The notes under the pieces were generated by a model. The model ran no database searches. It was not told where the DNA came from and saw nothing but the letters and a program-made list of their open reading frames with translations. From contig DAOTXN010000135.1 of NCBI GenBank assembly GCA_034435435.1, positions 1-64,000 of the forward strand: 64,000 bases of DNA, written 5' to 3'. Positions 42,660 to 52,046 of the stretch are shown here, in pieces. The position numbers were made by a program, and so were the translations under genes. The stretch's first letter is position 1. The number at the start of each line of letters is the position of its first letter. The stretch comes from DAOTXN01 sp034435435. Its GTDB lineage: Bacteria > Chloroflexota > Anaerolineae > S140-20.

Positions 42660-43619
42660 ATGCCTCCCATTTTGCAAGTGAACAACCTGGTGAAAAAGTA
42701 CGGCGATAACGAGGCCGTCAAAGGCGTCAGTTTTACGGTCGAGGAGGGCGAGGTATTCGGCCTGCTCGGCCCGAACGGCGCCGGCAAGACCACGACTATT
42801 TCGATGCTCACGGGCCTTTTTCCGCCCACGTCGGGCACGGCCACGGTCGGCGGCTTTGACATCCTCCAAAAGCTGGACCAGGTCAAAAAGATCAACGGGC
42901 TGGTGCCGCAAGACCTGGCCCTCTATTCTACATTGAGCGCCCGCGCCAACTTGAGCTTTTTCGGGCGCATCTATGGCCTGCGCGGCAAGGCGCTCAAAGA
43001 GCGGGTGGAAGACGTGCTGCGCGTGGTGGCCCTGACTGACCGCGCCGACGACGCTGTGGAAACCTTTTCGGGCGGGATGAAGCGACGGGTCAACATCGCT
43101 GCCGGGTTGGTGCACCAGCCGCGCCTGCTATTCCTGGACGAGCCGACCGTCGGCGTGGACCCCCAAAGTCGCAATCACATCTTTGAAAGCGTGTTGCGCC
43201 TCAACCGCGAGCGGGGCATGAGCATCATTTACACCAGCCACTATATGGAAGAGGTGGAGTTGCTGTGCAACCGGGCGGCCATCATCGACCAGGGGCGCAT
43301 TATCGCCCTGGACACCATCAAAAACCTGATCGCTATGCTGGGTGGGGGCATCATCCACGTGGGCTTGCCCCACGCAGACCAGGCTCTGCTGGGCCAATTG
43401 TCGGCGCTGCCAGCGGTCAAACAGGCCGCGCTCGCCCCGACCGCCGGGACCGACGGCCCCGCGTTGGTCAAAATCGAGGCCGAGCACAGCCAGCGCGCGC
43501 TGGTCAACCTGATCGGTTTTTTGGGCGAGCGCGACATCTCCATCACGGCGCTGGAAATCCTGGAACCGAACCTGGAAAGCGTCTTTTTGCACTTGACCGG
43601 AAAAAAGCTGAGGGAATGA
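42660..43619 (+). CDS. ABC-2 transporter ATP-binding protein
   Basis: 319 aa from ATG 42660 (AAGGAG upstream). Walker A GPNGAGKTTTISML, Q-loop LVPQDLALY, signature TFSGGMKRRVNIA, Walker B LLFLDEPTVGVDPQ, H-loop YTSHYMEEVE. The C-terminal about 80 residues are the accessory domain of CcmA/NatA-type exporters. The stop overlaps an ATG of the permease (ATGA). It energises the two permeases that follow; the drug, lipid or polymer exported is unknown. Confidence 0.93.
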   Translation: MPPILQVNNLVKKYGDNEAVKGVSFTVEEGEVFGLLGPNGAGKTTTISMLTGLFPPTSGTATVGGFDILQKLDQVKKINGLVPQDLALYSTLSARANLSFFGRIYGLRGKALKERVEDVLRVVALTDRADDAVETFSGGMKRRVNIAAGLVHQPRLLFLDEPTVGVDPQSRNHIFESVLRLNRERGMSIIYTSHYMEEVELLCNRAAIIDQGRIIALDTIKNLIAMLGGGIIHVGLPHADQALLGQLSALPAVKQAALAPTAGTDGPALVKIEAEHSQRALVNLIGFLGERDISITALEILEPNLESVFLHLTGKKLRE

Positions 43620-43621
43620 AC

Positions 43622-44863
43622 ATGAACGCGTTATTCATTGCCCTCAAGGATTTCCAGATTTATCTCAAAGACCGGGGCAACATTGTCAACCTGTTCCTGC
43701 TGCCCCTGGTGTTCATCCTGGTATTGAGCACGGCGATGCAGGGCTTTATGGGCTCCGACGACGATGCGCGGCTCACCCTGCACGTGGTAGACCTGGACGG
43801 CGGCCCGCGAGCGGGAGAGTTGATTCGTTTTCTCAACAGCGAGGGCGGCGTGCGCGTCCAGCCACTCAGCCAGGCCGAGGCCGAGACCCAGTTGAAGGCC
43901 TTTGACATTGGCCGCGTGCTAACCATCCCGGCCAATTTCAGCGCCGACGTGGACGCCGGGCGGTCGGTCACGCTGCGCCTGCTTACCCATCCCGACGCCG
44001 ACCAGACCACGAACGACGCGGCGCTGCGCGCCGTCAGCGGCGTGGCGCAGGGGATGGCCCTCCAATCGCAGCTTATCGCCAGTTTTTATCAGATGGAAGC
44101 CATGCTGGCCAAAGCGCCCTCCGAATACCAGGTCTTTAGCGCCGAGCGGGCCATCGCCCAGGCCGAGAGCCAGTTCGCTCGCTCAAGAACCGACCCGCTG
44201 GTGCGCATGGAGCAGACCATGCCCACCCATCTGAGCGCAGATGTGGAGGAGCCGAACGCGGTCGAACAGAATGTGCCCGGCTATACCATCATCTTTGTCT
44301 TTTTGACCGCCCAACTCACTGCCTATTCCATCTATCGCGAGAAAAAAGAGGGCAGTTTTCGGCGGCTGCTGGCCGCGCCGTTGAGCAAGGCTTCACTGCT
44401 GGCCGGCAAAATGATCCCCAATTTTGGCACGGCGTTGGTCCAGATCGTCGTCATTTTCGCCGTGAGCATTTTCGTGCTGCCTATGCTAGGGCTGGACCGG
44501 CTGACGCTGGGCGATGACCCGCTGGCGCTGATCCTGGTCTCGCTGGCAACGGCGCTGTGCTCCACCGGGCTGGGTATTTTCATCGCCGCCGTGGCCCGCA
44601 CCGAAGCCCAGATCGGCGGGATCGCGGCTCTGCTGCTGTGGACCATGGGGGCGGTGGGCGGCTGCCTGTTCCCGCCGTTCCTGCTGGGCGGCGTCCTCGA
44701 TACCGTGGGCAAGGTCGTGCCCCACTATTGGGCGGTGCAGGCTTATCAGGACCTCATCGTGCGCGGGCGCGTCCTGGCCGACGTGACGCCCGAAATCCTG
44801 GCTTTGCTAGGGTTCACGGCGGTCTTTTTCCTGTTTGGCCTGTGGCGCTTTGAGTTCGAGTGA
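43622..44863 (+). CDS. ABC-2 type permease (first of pair)
   Basis: 413 aa from ATG 43622; ATG 43616, overlapping the previous stop, is an alternative. One N-terminal helix (VNLFLLPLVFILVLSTAM), a periplasmic domain of about 180 residues, then five helices (YTIIFVFLTAQLTAY onward), the YhgE/Pip and ABC2_membrane_3 layout. The conserved KEGSFRRLLAAPLSK coupling segment is present. The stop lies inside a heptamer array. Confidence 0.9.
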   Translation: MNALFIALKDFQIYLKDRGNIVNLFLLPLVFILVLSTAMQGFMGSDDDARLTLHVVDLDGGPRAGELIRFLNSEGGVRVQPLSQAEAETQLKAFDIGRVLTIPANFSADVDAGRSVTLRLLTHPDADQTTNDAALRAVSGVAQGMALQSQLIASFYQMEAMLAKAPSEYQVFSAERAIAQAESQFARSRTDPLVRMEQTMPTHLSADVEEPNAVEQNVPGYTIIFVFLTAQLTAYSIYREKKEGSFRRLLAAPLSKASLLAGKMIPNFGTALVQIVVIFAVSIFVLPMLGLDRLTLGDDPLALILVSLATALCSTGLGIFIAAVARTEAQIGGIAALLLWTMGAVGGCLFPPFLLGGVLDTVGKVVPHYWAVQAYQDLIVRGRVLADVTPEILALLGFTAVFFLFGLWRFEFE

Positions 44864-44894
44864 AGCGTGAAACGTGAAACGTGAAACGTGATGA
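44860..44894. repeat. Heptamer tandem repeat, five units
   Basis: GTGAAGC GTGAAAC GTGAAAC GTGAAAC GTGATGA, period 7, in the gap between the two permease genes and containing the TGA of the first (44861-44863). Confidence 0.8.
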
Positions 44895-44905
44895 GGGGAG
44901 CAGAC

Positions 44906-46123
44906 ATGGTTTTCAATACGCTTGCCATTGCGTGGAAAGAGTTGCAAATCTTGTTCAAAGATCGGGGCCAGCTGGCGGTGCTGTTTTTGATGCCGGTGAT
45001 GTTTGCCTCGATCATCGGATCGACCTTCGGTGGGGGGACGCCGGGCATCGAGCTGCTGCTGGTCAACCAGGACCCGGGCCGTTACAGTCAGCAGATGGTA
45101 GAGATTTTGAACGGCATCCAGGCGCTGCGCATCACCGAATTAGATTCCGTGGACGCCGCCGACCGGCAGGTGGCCGACGGCGAGGCGCTGGCGGCGGTGG
45201 TCATCCCGCCCGATTTCAGCCGAAAAGTGGACGCCTACGAGCAAACCCAGGTGCAGGTGATCGTAGACCCGACCCAGCAGCAGTACGCCAGCATCGTCAC
45301 CGGCATCATGAATCAGGTGCTCACGCCGGCCGTGCTGCAAGGGGAAATCCAGTACGGTGTGCGCACCGTGCTGGACGAGTCGGGCGTGTTTGGCGCGGAC
45401 GATCTGGAGGCCCGTCGCATGGCCGAAGCGCAGACGATGGGTGTGATTATGACCCGTTTGCAGGAGGCCTTTGAGAACCCGCTGATCAAAGTCGAAAGCG
45501 CCGACCTGGAAGGGGTCGAGTCGGAGCAGCTCGACAGCGCCTACAGCTACACCACTCCCTCCTACGCCGTGATGTTTGCCTTTTTCATCGTGGGCGTCAT
45601 CGCCGCCTCGCTGTTGCGCGAAAAAGAAGAGGGCACTTTCCGCCGCCTGCTGGTTGCGCCATTGCAGCGCGGAGCCATCATCGCGGGGACGATGCTGGCC
45701 TATATGGGGGTAGTGGGTTTGCAGGTGTTGGTCGTGTTTGGGGTGGGCAAGGCATTTTTCGACATCTCGATGGGCGACTCGGCGCTGGGCTTGGCGTTGG
45801 TCACGGCGGCGCTGGCCTGGGCCGCCACCGGCATGGGTATGCTGGTGGCCGCGTTGGCCCGCAGCCGCAGCCAGGCCGACGGCATCGGCGTGGTGGTGAG
45901 CCTGGTGATGGCGGCCGTGGGCGGGGCCATCATCCCCATTCCCGAGGAGGGTTTTTTGCACGTCGCCTCACAGTTCACCCCACACGCACACGCCATCGAG
46001 GGCTATCTCAAGCTAACCAGCTATGGGGCCGGCGCAGCCGATGTGCTGCCGCAGGTGGGCCTGTTGCTGGGCGTGGGGACGCTGTTCTTTCTCGTCGCCG
46101 TGTGGCGATTTCGCTTCGAATAG
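44906..46123 (+). CDS. ABC-2 type permease (second of pair)
   Basis: 405 aa from the ATG after GGGGAG. Same layout as its neighbour: helix LAVLFLMPVMFASIIG, an extracytoplasmic domain to residue about 215, then helices beginning YAVMFAFFIVGVIAAS, with KEEGTFRRLLVAPLQR matching the coupling segment of the first permease. The two probably form a heterodimer with the upstream ATPase. The sequence similarity of the pair indicates gene duplication. Confidence 0.9.
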   Translation: MVFNTLAIAWKELQILFKDRGQLAVLFLMPVMFASIIGSTFGGGTPGIELLLVNQDPGRYSQQMVEILNGIQALRITELDSVDAADRQVADGEALAAVVIPPDFSRKVDAYEQTQVQVIVDPTQQQYASIVTGIMNQVLTPAVLQGEIQYGVRTVLDESGVFGADDLEARRMAEAQTMGVIMTRLQEAFENPLIKVESADLEGVESEQLDSAYSYTTPSYAVMFAFFIVGVIAASLLREKEEGTFRRLLVAPLQRGAIIAGTMLAYMGVVGLQVLVVFGVGKAFFDISMGDSALGLALVTAALAWAATGMGMLVAALARSRSQADGIGVVVSLVMAAVGGAIIPIPEEGFLHVASQFTPHAHAIEGYLKLTSYGAGAADVLPQVGLLLGVGTLFFLVAVWRFRFE

Positions 46124-46187
46124 CGAGAGGCGAGAGGCGCGGGATGAGACGGCAATTCGTCCCCCCCCCCTTTGGGGGGGGCTTTTG
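46123..46187. repeat. Heptamer units and C/G hairpin after the exporter operon
   Basis: GCGAGAG GCGAGAG GCGCGGG ATGAGAC (46123-46150) starts on the last base of the stop. It is followed by C10-TTT-G8-CTTTTG (46161-46187), a very strong hairpin with a short T run that can act as a terminator. Confidence 0.6.
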
Positions 46188-46206
46188 TCCTTCGTCGCCC
46201 GTAACA

Positions 46207-47025
46207 GTGGACCAGATTATCGAGCATTTCACCACCGACCTCGCTCCACGCTGGCGGCGCTATGTGACCGGCAACGGCGCGCTGGAGCCGGCTGATCACA
46301 CGCTGCGTTTTGTGAGCCGCGACGCCAGTTCGCGCCGCTATTCCAACGCGCAGATGGACGACTATCACGGGTTGCCGCGTCGTCGTTTCCCCTGGCGCCC
46401 GCCGTTGGAGCTGAGTGTGCGAGCGCGTTTTTCGCACCCTGACGGCGCGCTGCGCGGCACGGCCGGTTTTGGCTTTTGGAACAATCCTTTTGTGCCGGCC
46501 GCCCGGCAATTGTCCACCCTGCCCCGCGCGGTGTGGTTCTTTTACGCCTCGCCCCCTTCTAACATGAAACTAGACCTGCACGCGCCCGGCTGTGGCTGGA
46601 AGGCGGCCACCCTCGACGCGCTGCGTTGGCCGTTTTTTGCGCTGCTGCCCGCCGCGCCGCTGGCGATTCCACTGATGAATGTCCACGCGGTGTACCGTCG
46701 CCTGTGGCCGCTGGGGCAACGGGCCATCGGCGTGAGCGAAGCGCCGCTGGCGGTCGAGATGACCGATTGGCATACTTATGCCATCCGATGGGAGGCCAGA
46801 CGGGCCCGTTTTTTCGTGGACGACGCGCCGGCGCTAGACTGCGCCACGTCGCCGCGCGGGCCGTTGGGTTTTGTGATGTGGCTGGATAATCAATACGCGG
46901 TGGTGACGCCGTGGGGCAAGTTTGGCTTTGGCCTGCTGGACGCGCCGGGCCGGCAGTGGATGGAGATCGAGGAGCTACGCATCACGCCTGATCGAAATCT
47001 TGGCGCTCAATACCCAACTGGTTAA
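46207..47025 (+). CDS. Uncharacterised protein with concanavalin/GH16-like fold
   Basis: About 272 aa from GTG 46207; an ATG at 46144 would include the C/G hairpin and is less likely. Beta-sandwich features: ELSVRARFSHPDGALRGTAGFGFWNNP, then YASPPSNMKLDLH, then DWHTYAIRWEARRARFFVDD, like GH16/LamG proteins; the GH16 catalytic ExDxxE is not seen. No signal peptide. The last ten residues after RITPD read across a HicA remnant on the other strand, so the original C-terminus has been altered. Confidence 0.6.
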   Translation: MDQIIEHFTTDLAPRWRRYVTGNGALEPADHTLRFVSRDASSRRYSNAQMDDYHGLPRRRFPWRPPLELSVRARFSHPDGALRGTAGFGFWNNPFVPAARQLSTLPRAVWFFYASPPSNMKLDLHAPGCGWKAATLDALRWPFFALLPAAPLAIPLMNVHAVYRRLWPLGQRAIGVSEAPLAVEMTDWHTYAIRWEARRARFFVDDAPALDCATSPRGPLGFVMWLDNQYAVVTPWGKFGFGLLDAPGRQWMEIEELRITPDRNLGAQYPTG

Positions 47026-47085
47026 GGATGCGCGAGAGCAGCCTGGGGTCAATGTCCTTGGAGCGATGATACGGCCACGCGGGAT
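46982..47085 (-). pseudogene. HicA-like toxin remnant
   Basis: Reading the minus strand in two frames gives YHRSKDIDPRLLS and then RILNQLGIERQDFDQA with a stop, matching the C-terminus of HicA/YcfA mRNA interferases (HxGKDI, then LRxILKQxGI). A one-base loss separates the frames and the first about 50 residues are missing. It follows the hicB-like gene, the natural order for some HicBA modules. Confidence 0.5.
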
Positions 47086-47312
47086 GAAAAGGGCAGTGAA
47101 GTAATAGGCTGAATACTTGCGGGCAGCGGATCGCCGGCAGCCTTGATCGAAGCGATCAGCGCAGCCGCTACTTGCGGCGTCAGAGCCAATACCTCGTCGG
47201 TTGTATCCCCAACTACAAGCAGGCCGGGCAGGTCGGGACTGGTTGCCATGTAGCGATAGTCGCCGCCGTCGTCCAGTTCTTCGAGTTCAATCCGCAGATC
47301 ATACAGAACCAT
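47049..47312 (-). CDS. HicB-like antitoxin
   Basis: 87 aa. The HicB fold is partly seen: YDLRIELEELDDGGDYRYMA, then SPDLPGLLVVGDTTDEVL and AALIASIKAAGDPLPASIQP. No C-terminal DNA-binding domain. AAGGATAAGG precedes the ATG. The partner toxin gene downstream is broken, so the antitoxin is a solitary remnant, possibly still expressed. Confidence 0.7.
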   Translation of the reverse strand: MVLYDLRIELEELDDGGDYRYMATSPDLPGLLVVGDTTDEVLALTPQVAAALIASIKAAGDPLPASIQPITSLPFSSRVAVSSLQGH

Positions 47313-47416
47313 CTACCTTATCCTTTGGCGAATATTGCGTGACCAAGAAGAGCAATCTGGCTCGGTCAAGAGATACCTGAATTCTAGCACAGACAGCACC
47401 GCGCCGCAAGCCATTG

Positions 47417-49735
47417 TCAGCTCTTCTTCAAGCCCTCCCGCACTTGCACCCCCAGGCGGGCCAGCGTCTGTGTGACCTGCGTCAATTTGTCTCCCGGCAA
47501 CACGGCCAGGGCCCGGCTCCCGGCCGGGAAGGGCGTGAGCCAATCCCGTAGCTCGGGAATCGCTCGCAGCTCCTCCAGCGCCGTCTGGTCGCGGAACTCG
47601 ATCAGGGTGAGCGTTTCGGCGGCGGCCTGTCCGTAGTAGCCGCCCCAGGCTCGAATCTGCGCGACGAGGGTTTCGGGCAGCGTCCCGCGCTGGAGGCGCT
47701 GTAATTCGTCGAGAATCCCCAGCACCTTGCCCTTGCTGCCGCCGGCGCGGCCTATCGACGCGGGCGTGAGCTTCCACGCGCCATTTCCCAGCTCTTCTGC
47801 CAGCCGCTCCAGCCGCCCGCGCAGGTGCAAACTGGGCACGGCGTGGACCGAGCGAATCGTCCCATCCGCGTGAACGATCACGCTGTGGTCGGCGGAGGCC
47901 GGTTCGGCTCCCGCCACGGCCGGAAACAGCCCCTGTTCGATGAGCGCGTCGATCAGGTGTGACCGGCGTTTGGATCGGGCTACGGCGACGGTCGGCGTCA
48001 CCGGACGGGCCAGGTATTTACCCACTGGCGATGCGTTCATCAGCGCGCCCAGCAAGTCAGCGTCGGCGGTTTGCACCAGGGTGACGCCGGTGCGAAAGAC
48101 GATGCGCTCGTGCTGGGCGGCCCACTCTTCCAGCGAGCGGCGCACGTTTTGAGGCAGCTCGACCTCGCCAGCCTGTTCCAAAAAGCGCAGTACGTCGCTT
48201 ACGCCCAAACCCAGTTGTTGCGCCCGATAAATGGACTCGCGCGACAGCCGATATTGAAACGCGCCCCGGTCGGCGCTCTCGCGCTCGGCGAACAGGTCCA
48301 GTTGAGCCAGCGTGGACAGGCTCACCGGGCCCATGGCAATCAATTGAAAATTAGGCTGGATGATGAGCCGGCCCGAGTCGTCCACAGATGGCGCGGCCTG
48401 GGGCAGTGGCGCGTCGTCTAGCATGGCCTTGCCCGCCGGTGTGAAGCGGAAGGCTACCCAATCGGCGGCGTTTTCGGCGCTAAAGCCCAGCTCGACCATA
48501 CCCAGCGCGTGCAGCATACCTTGCACACAGCGCCGGATAAACTCGCGCTCTTTTTGCTCAAATTTCGCCAACAGCTCTTTGGGGTGGCCGTAATAGTATC
48601 CACCGGTGTAACCATAATACCAGCTACCGCTATAATTTTCCACACGTGTGTGCTCGGGGAACAAAAAGTCGGGGTCGCGCATCTGCATTCGTTCCAGCAG
48701 GTCTTCTGGCTCATACCAAAAGTCGGCGCGCAGGCTTTTGAGCACCTCCAAGGTCAGCTGCACGGCGTGGTCGTAGCGCGGCCCGTACTGTGCCACGTCG
48801 TTCCCCAGGTGAACGCCCAGGCCGCGCCAGGCCCCCAAACAGGCGCGCAATTGGGTAAAGGTGGGCTGGCTCCAAAACGCAGGCGTGTGCAGGGGGTCGG
48901 CGTGCGTCGAGCGCAGCGCACCTTTTTCGGCTTTGACCAGCTTGAGTGACTCGAGCAGCCGGCGCAGCAAATAGAGCCGGGGAGTATCGTCCTCGCGGCG
49001 GGCATCTTCCACGGTCGGGTCGGGCGACAGCAGAACCTGATTGATGGCCTTGAGCCAGCGCTTGCCCACCAGCCCGGCCTGGATGAGCGCGACCTCGTTG
49101 CGGCGCACAAAATCCCAATACAGGTACAGGTCGCGCAGTAGCAGCGCCGGTTCGCCTGCGGTCACTCGCGCCGGTTGCCAGTCTTGGGTCGGGTCCGCCA
49201 CGGGCGTCGGTTCCGGCAGGCAGCGGCGCACCGCCTGAGGGATATAAAGCGTTGCGCCGGGGTGCAATTGCATCTTGTAAGGGGCGCTGCCGCTGCTCAT
49301 AACCGTCGTGCTGCTGAAAACGAGGCCGTGCAATGTGAGGCGGGCGATCACATCTTCGAATATCCGCGAGTGCGGTCGGTGCGGGTTGCCGATGTAACCG
49401 GCGGCGTAGGGGACGTTGTGGGAATATTGCTCAGGCGCATCGGCGACGCTGACCAGCCTGGCCCGCAGCAGCTCGCGGCGCAAGCTCTTGGTATTGATCG
49501 CACCGCCGTGCAACAGCAGCCGGTTCATGACGGCGCGGTCGCGCTCGCCCAGTCGCGCCCAGGCGGCTCGCACACGCTCGGCCGTAAAAAACTCGGCCTG
49601 CATTTTTCGGACGAGATCATCTTTAGGCAGAGCCTTGCCGCTGCGGTCCTTTACGTTCAGACTGGCCGCCTCGGCCATCTCGCGCAAAACGCTCGCCTTG
49701 TAACCATCCAGGATTTCGACTATCTCGTCACCCAT
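47417..49735 (-). CDS. Helicase-associated protein with XPB/Ssl2 N-terminal-like domain (Helicase_C_3)
   Basis: 772 aa. Residues about 445-560 match the domain found at the N-terminus of XPB/Ssl2 and in actinobacterial partner proteins: LIIQPNFQLIAMGPVS, then LAQLDLFAE, then YRLSRESIYRAQQLGLGV, then LEQAGEVELPQNVRRSLEEWA. Flanking segments are helical and winged-helix-like, with an unusual Tyr/Gly patch (SWYYGYTGGYYYG, about 368-380). There are no helicase motifs, so it is not itself a motor. The ATG is 8 nt inside the end of the SWIM gene. It is the last of three coupled genes behind the XPB-like helicase. Confidence 0.75.
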   Translation of the reverse strand: MGDEIVEILDGYKASVLREMAEAASLNVKDRSGKALPKDDLVRKMQAEFFTAERVRAAWARLGERDRAVMNRLLLHGGAINTKSLRRELLRARLVSVADAPEQYSHNVPYAAGYIGNPHRPHSRIFEDVIARLTLHGLVFSSTTVMSSGSAPYKMQLHPGATLYIPQAVRRCLPEPTPVADPTQDWQPARVTAGEPALLLRDLYLYWDFVRRNEVALIQAGLVGKRWLKAINQVLLSPDPTVEDARREDDTPRLYLLRRLLESLKLVKAEKGALRSTHADPLHTPAFWSQPTFTQLRACLGAWRGLGVHLGNDVAQYGPRYDHAVQLTLEVLKSLRADFWYEPEDLLERMQMRDPDFLFPEHTRVENYSGSWYYGYTGGYYYGHPKELLAKFEQKEREFIRRCVQGMLHALGMVELGFSAENAADWVAFRFTPAGKAMLDDAPLPQAAPSVDDSGRLIIQPNFQLIAMGPVSLSTLAQLDLFAERESADRGAFQYRLSRESIYRAQQLGLGVSDVLRFLEQAGEVELPQNVRRSLEEWAAQHERIVFRTGVTLVQTADADLLGALMNASPVGKYLARPVTPTVAVARSKRRSHLIDALIEQGLFPAVAGAEPASADHSVIVHADGTIRSVHAVPSLHLRGRLERLAEELGNGAWKLTPASIGRAGGSKGKVLGILDELQRLQRGTLPETLVAQIRAWGGYYGQAAAETLTLIEFRDQTALEELRAIPELRDWLTPFPAGSRALAVLPGDKLTQVTQTLARLGVQVREGLKKS

Positions 49736-52043
49736 CACTTGTCACCTTGGGCGTATAACCGGCCTTTTCCAGGTCCGCTTTGAGCACATCCACACCGTCC
49801 TCGTCGATGATGACCAGGCGGGGCGAGATGGTGGCAATCAGGAATTGGTCCAGAGAGGTGGTCGCTTGCAGCTCCGCCAACGCAAAGTCGTCGCTAAATT
49901 CGATGACGGCCAGGTTTTCATACACCCGCACCCGACCATAAGCCTCCCACCACTGGGTCAACTGGATTCGAATGGCTTCTGGCATCGGAATGGGCACGAG
50001 CGTCTCCCACGCGCTCAAGAGACCGGCCAACGAGGCGCCCTTTTCAAAAGATTGATAAGCCGCCTGGGCATCCAGGCGGTAGACAAAACGCTCGGAAGTA
50101 GCCGTCTCGAGATGGGCGATCTGGTCCAATAAGCCGTGCGTCTGGCCGCTGACGCTGGCGGGATGGACGGTGATGGTGTGGTGGTCGGTCTGCACGGCGT
50201 CGGGCCGGACTTGAGACTCGGCCAGGTGCGCAGAGTGGCGCGGCGCGGGCGGGGCCTCGACCCGCTCCCAGTAAATATCGGCCAGGCCGTGAAAGCGCAC
50301 GGCGGCCAGTTGGCCGTTATGCCAGCCCAGGTCGGCCAGACCCAGCCAGTGCAAGGGTCCGCGGATGAGGGCGCGCACAAAGTTGCCCTGGGCCAAAGCC
50401 CAGTGCTGGGTGTTGCCAGGGGTCAGGGGTTGGTCGCTGCCTTTGATGGCCAGGAACCAGCCCGGTTGATAGCCGGAATGGGCATACGTCTGCCAGGCGG
50501 CCTGGTCGAAGCGGGGCCACACGACCTGTAGCACGTTGAACAGATCGTCCAACGCCACCCACTGACCGTCGGGGACCGAGGCCAGCACCCGCAGAGCCGC
50601 GTGGCGAAAACCGTACAGTTGCCCGATGAGGTCTTTGGGCTTCACGTAATGATAACCGGCGCGGCGCTTGAGGACCAATGGGCTGGAAGGGTCGCGCAAC
50701 ACGCCCCACAGGGCGCTCCAGCCGGCCGAAAAGAGAAACGCGCGGGCCATGATGGCCCGCTGGGCCAGTTCGTCACGGCGCAGAAATTCGATCCTGACTT
50801 CGGGCCAGACAGTGACCGGGCTGCCCGGTTGCAGCAAACCGCTCGCCACCAAATTGGCATAAATGAATTCCAGCCGGGCTGCCCCTCCGGCTACCGGCGC
50901 CAGTCGCGCAATAGCGTCGTCGGGGAGTGAATAGGTGGGCGGGGGCACGGTGAGCGTCAGGTCGGGCGACTGCAACCGGCGCTCTTGTTCGGCGCGCTGG
51001 ATTTCGGCCGGCTCGTAATCCCACGCTTGCAGAGTAGAGTAGAATTTTTCCAGCCGGGGGCGCGGCATGGGCGGACGCAGCGCCGGCGACATCTGTTCGA
51101 GCAGCGTCAGCACTTGCAGCGCCGTGCGGGGCAGCGCGTAGGGATCGGCCAGGTCGATTTGGTCGGCGGGAATGTGGGCTAAAAGCTCATCGGCCGAGGA
51201 CAGGCAGTCCCGGAGCACGGGGGGCAGGCTGCGCATGATGGCCTGGGGGATAAAATCGGTGCGCCGATAATAATCCCCCCATACACTTCCCGGCATGGCC
51301 AGGCCGGCCCCACACAGATGCCGCGTGTAGGTCTCGACCTGTTTGTAGGCCGCGAGGCGGCCCCACAGTTGCGCTGCCTGCGCCATCGTCTCGGACTGGA
51401 CTGTCGCATTGTCGCCCAGTAACACCATCGCGCGCAGCACGCAGCGGTGTTCGTCGTCCAGGCCGAGAACCGCCTTGAGCGTCTGGGCCGGGTCGGTGAG
51501 CTGGGGGAGGAGTTGCTCCACGATGTCGGCCTTGCGTGTGCCCTTGAGCGACCAGCCGCGCTTGATAGCGATTTCGCGCAGATCGTTCAGTTTTGTCTTT
51601 TCCAGCCAGCCGGCCAATTGCTTGTCGCTGGCTTGCTGCCAATCGCGCAATGCGGTCTGCACCCAATAGGGCAGTTCCTTAGGTCGAGAGCTAGGCGGCG
51701 GATCGACGGGGGTGAGCTCTAGCGCGGCGGGTTCAACAACCCTGGAAACAGCGTCTTGGATGCGAAAGAGGCCGGGCGACCGCACCCACTTGAGCAAAAC
51801 CGCGCCGATGTGCTTGCAGTAGCCGCCCCACGTGTAGGGACAAGAGCAGATGGCGGCGATGCCGCTGGGCTTGACGTCGATCTCGACTTCGTAGAGATAG
51901 GTGCCGCGCACCTGTGCGGTGAGGGTCTGGCCGGAGCGGGCCGGGTTTTGCACCCGCCCGAGATAGCTCTGGGCCTTTTTCAAGCTTGCGCGAGACAGCA
52001 CGGCGGCCAGGTTGGCCTCGGTAAGGCTTTCCAGAGTCGGCAT
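49728..52043 (-). CDS. SWIM zinc-finger protein of the XPB-like operon
   Basis: 771 aa. The SWIM motif CxC-x7-CxH is at residues about 66-78 (CSCPYTWGGYCKHIGAVLL). A SAP-like helix pair may lie at about 145-180 (WLEKTKLNDLREIAIKRGWS, then RKADIVEQLLPQL). The rest is helical, with a distant resemblance to the helicase-associated protein downstream. SWIM domains bind DNA or partner proteins. It starts 3 nt after the XPB-like gene and overlaps the next by 8 nt, so the three proteins are probably made in fixed proportion. Confidence 0.8.
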   Translation of the reverse strand: MPTLESLTEANLAAVLSRASLKKAQSYLGRVQNPARSGQTLTAQVRGTYLYEVEIDVKPSGIAAICSCPYTWGGYCKHIGAVLLKWVRSPGLFRIQDAVSRVVEPAALELTPVDPPPSSRPKELPYWVQTALRDWQQASDKQLAGWLEKTKLNDLREIAIKRGWSLKGTRKADIVEQLLPQLTDPAQTLKAVLGLDDEHRCVLRAMVLLGDNATVQSETMAQAAQLWGRLAAYKQVETYTRHLCGAGLAMPGSVWGDYYRRTDFIPQAIMRSLPPVLRDCLSSADELLAHIPADQIDLADPYALPRTALQVLTLLEQMSPALRPPMPRPRLEKFYSTLQAWDYEPAEIQRAEQERRLQSPDLTLTVPPPTYSLPDDAIARLAPVAGGAARLEFIYANLVASGLLQPGSPVTVWPEVRIEFLRRDELAQRAIMARAFLFSAGWSALWGVLRDPSSPLVLKRRAGYHYVKPKDLIGQLYGFRHAALRVLASVPDGQWVALDDLFNVLQVVWPRFDQAAWQTYAHSGYQPGWFLAIKGSDQPLTPGNTQHWALAQGNFVRALIRGPLHWLGLADLGWHNGQLAAVRFHGLADIYWERVEAPPAPRHSAHLAESQVRPDAVQTDHHTITVHPASVSGQTHGLLDQIAHLETATSERFVYRLDAQAAYQSFEKGASLAGLLSAWETLVPIPMPEAIRIQLTQWWEAYGRVRVYENLAVIEFSDDFALAELQATTSLDQFLIATISPRLVIIDEDGVDVLKADLEKAGYTPKVTSDG

Positions 52044-52046
52044 AAG

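Noticed and set aside
46144..46206. ATG 46144 as the start of the GH16-like gene
   Set aside because: It would force translation through the C/G hairpin and heptamer repeat; GTG 46207 begins the conserved part.
47417..49735. The helicase-associated protein as a second helicase
   Set aside because: No Walker motifs or DExx box can be found.
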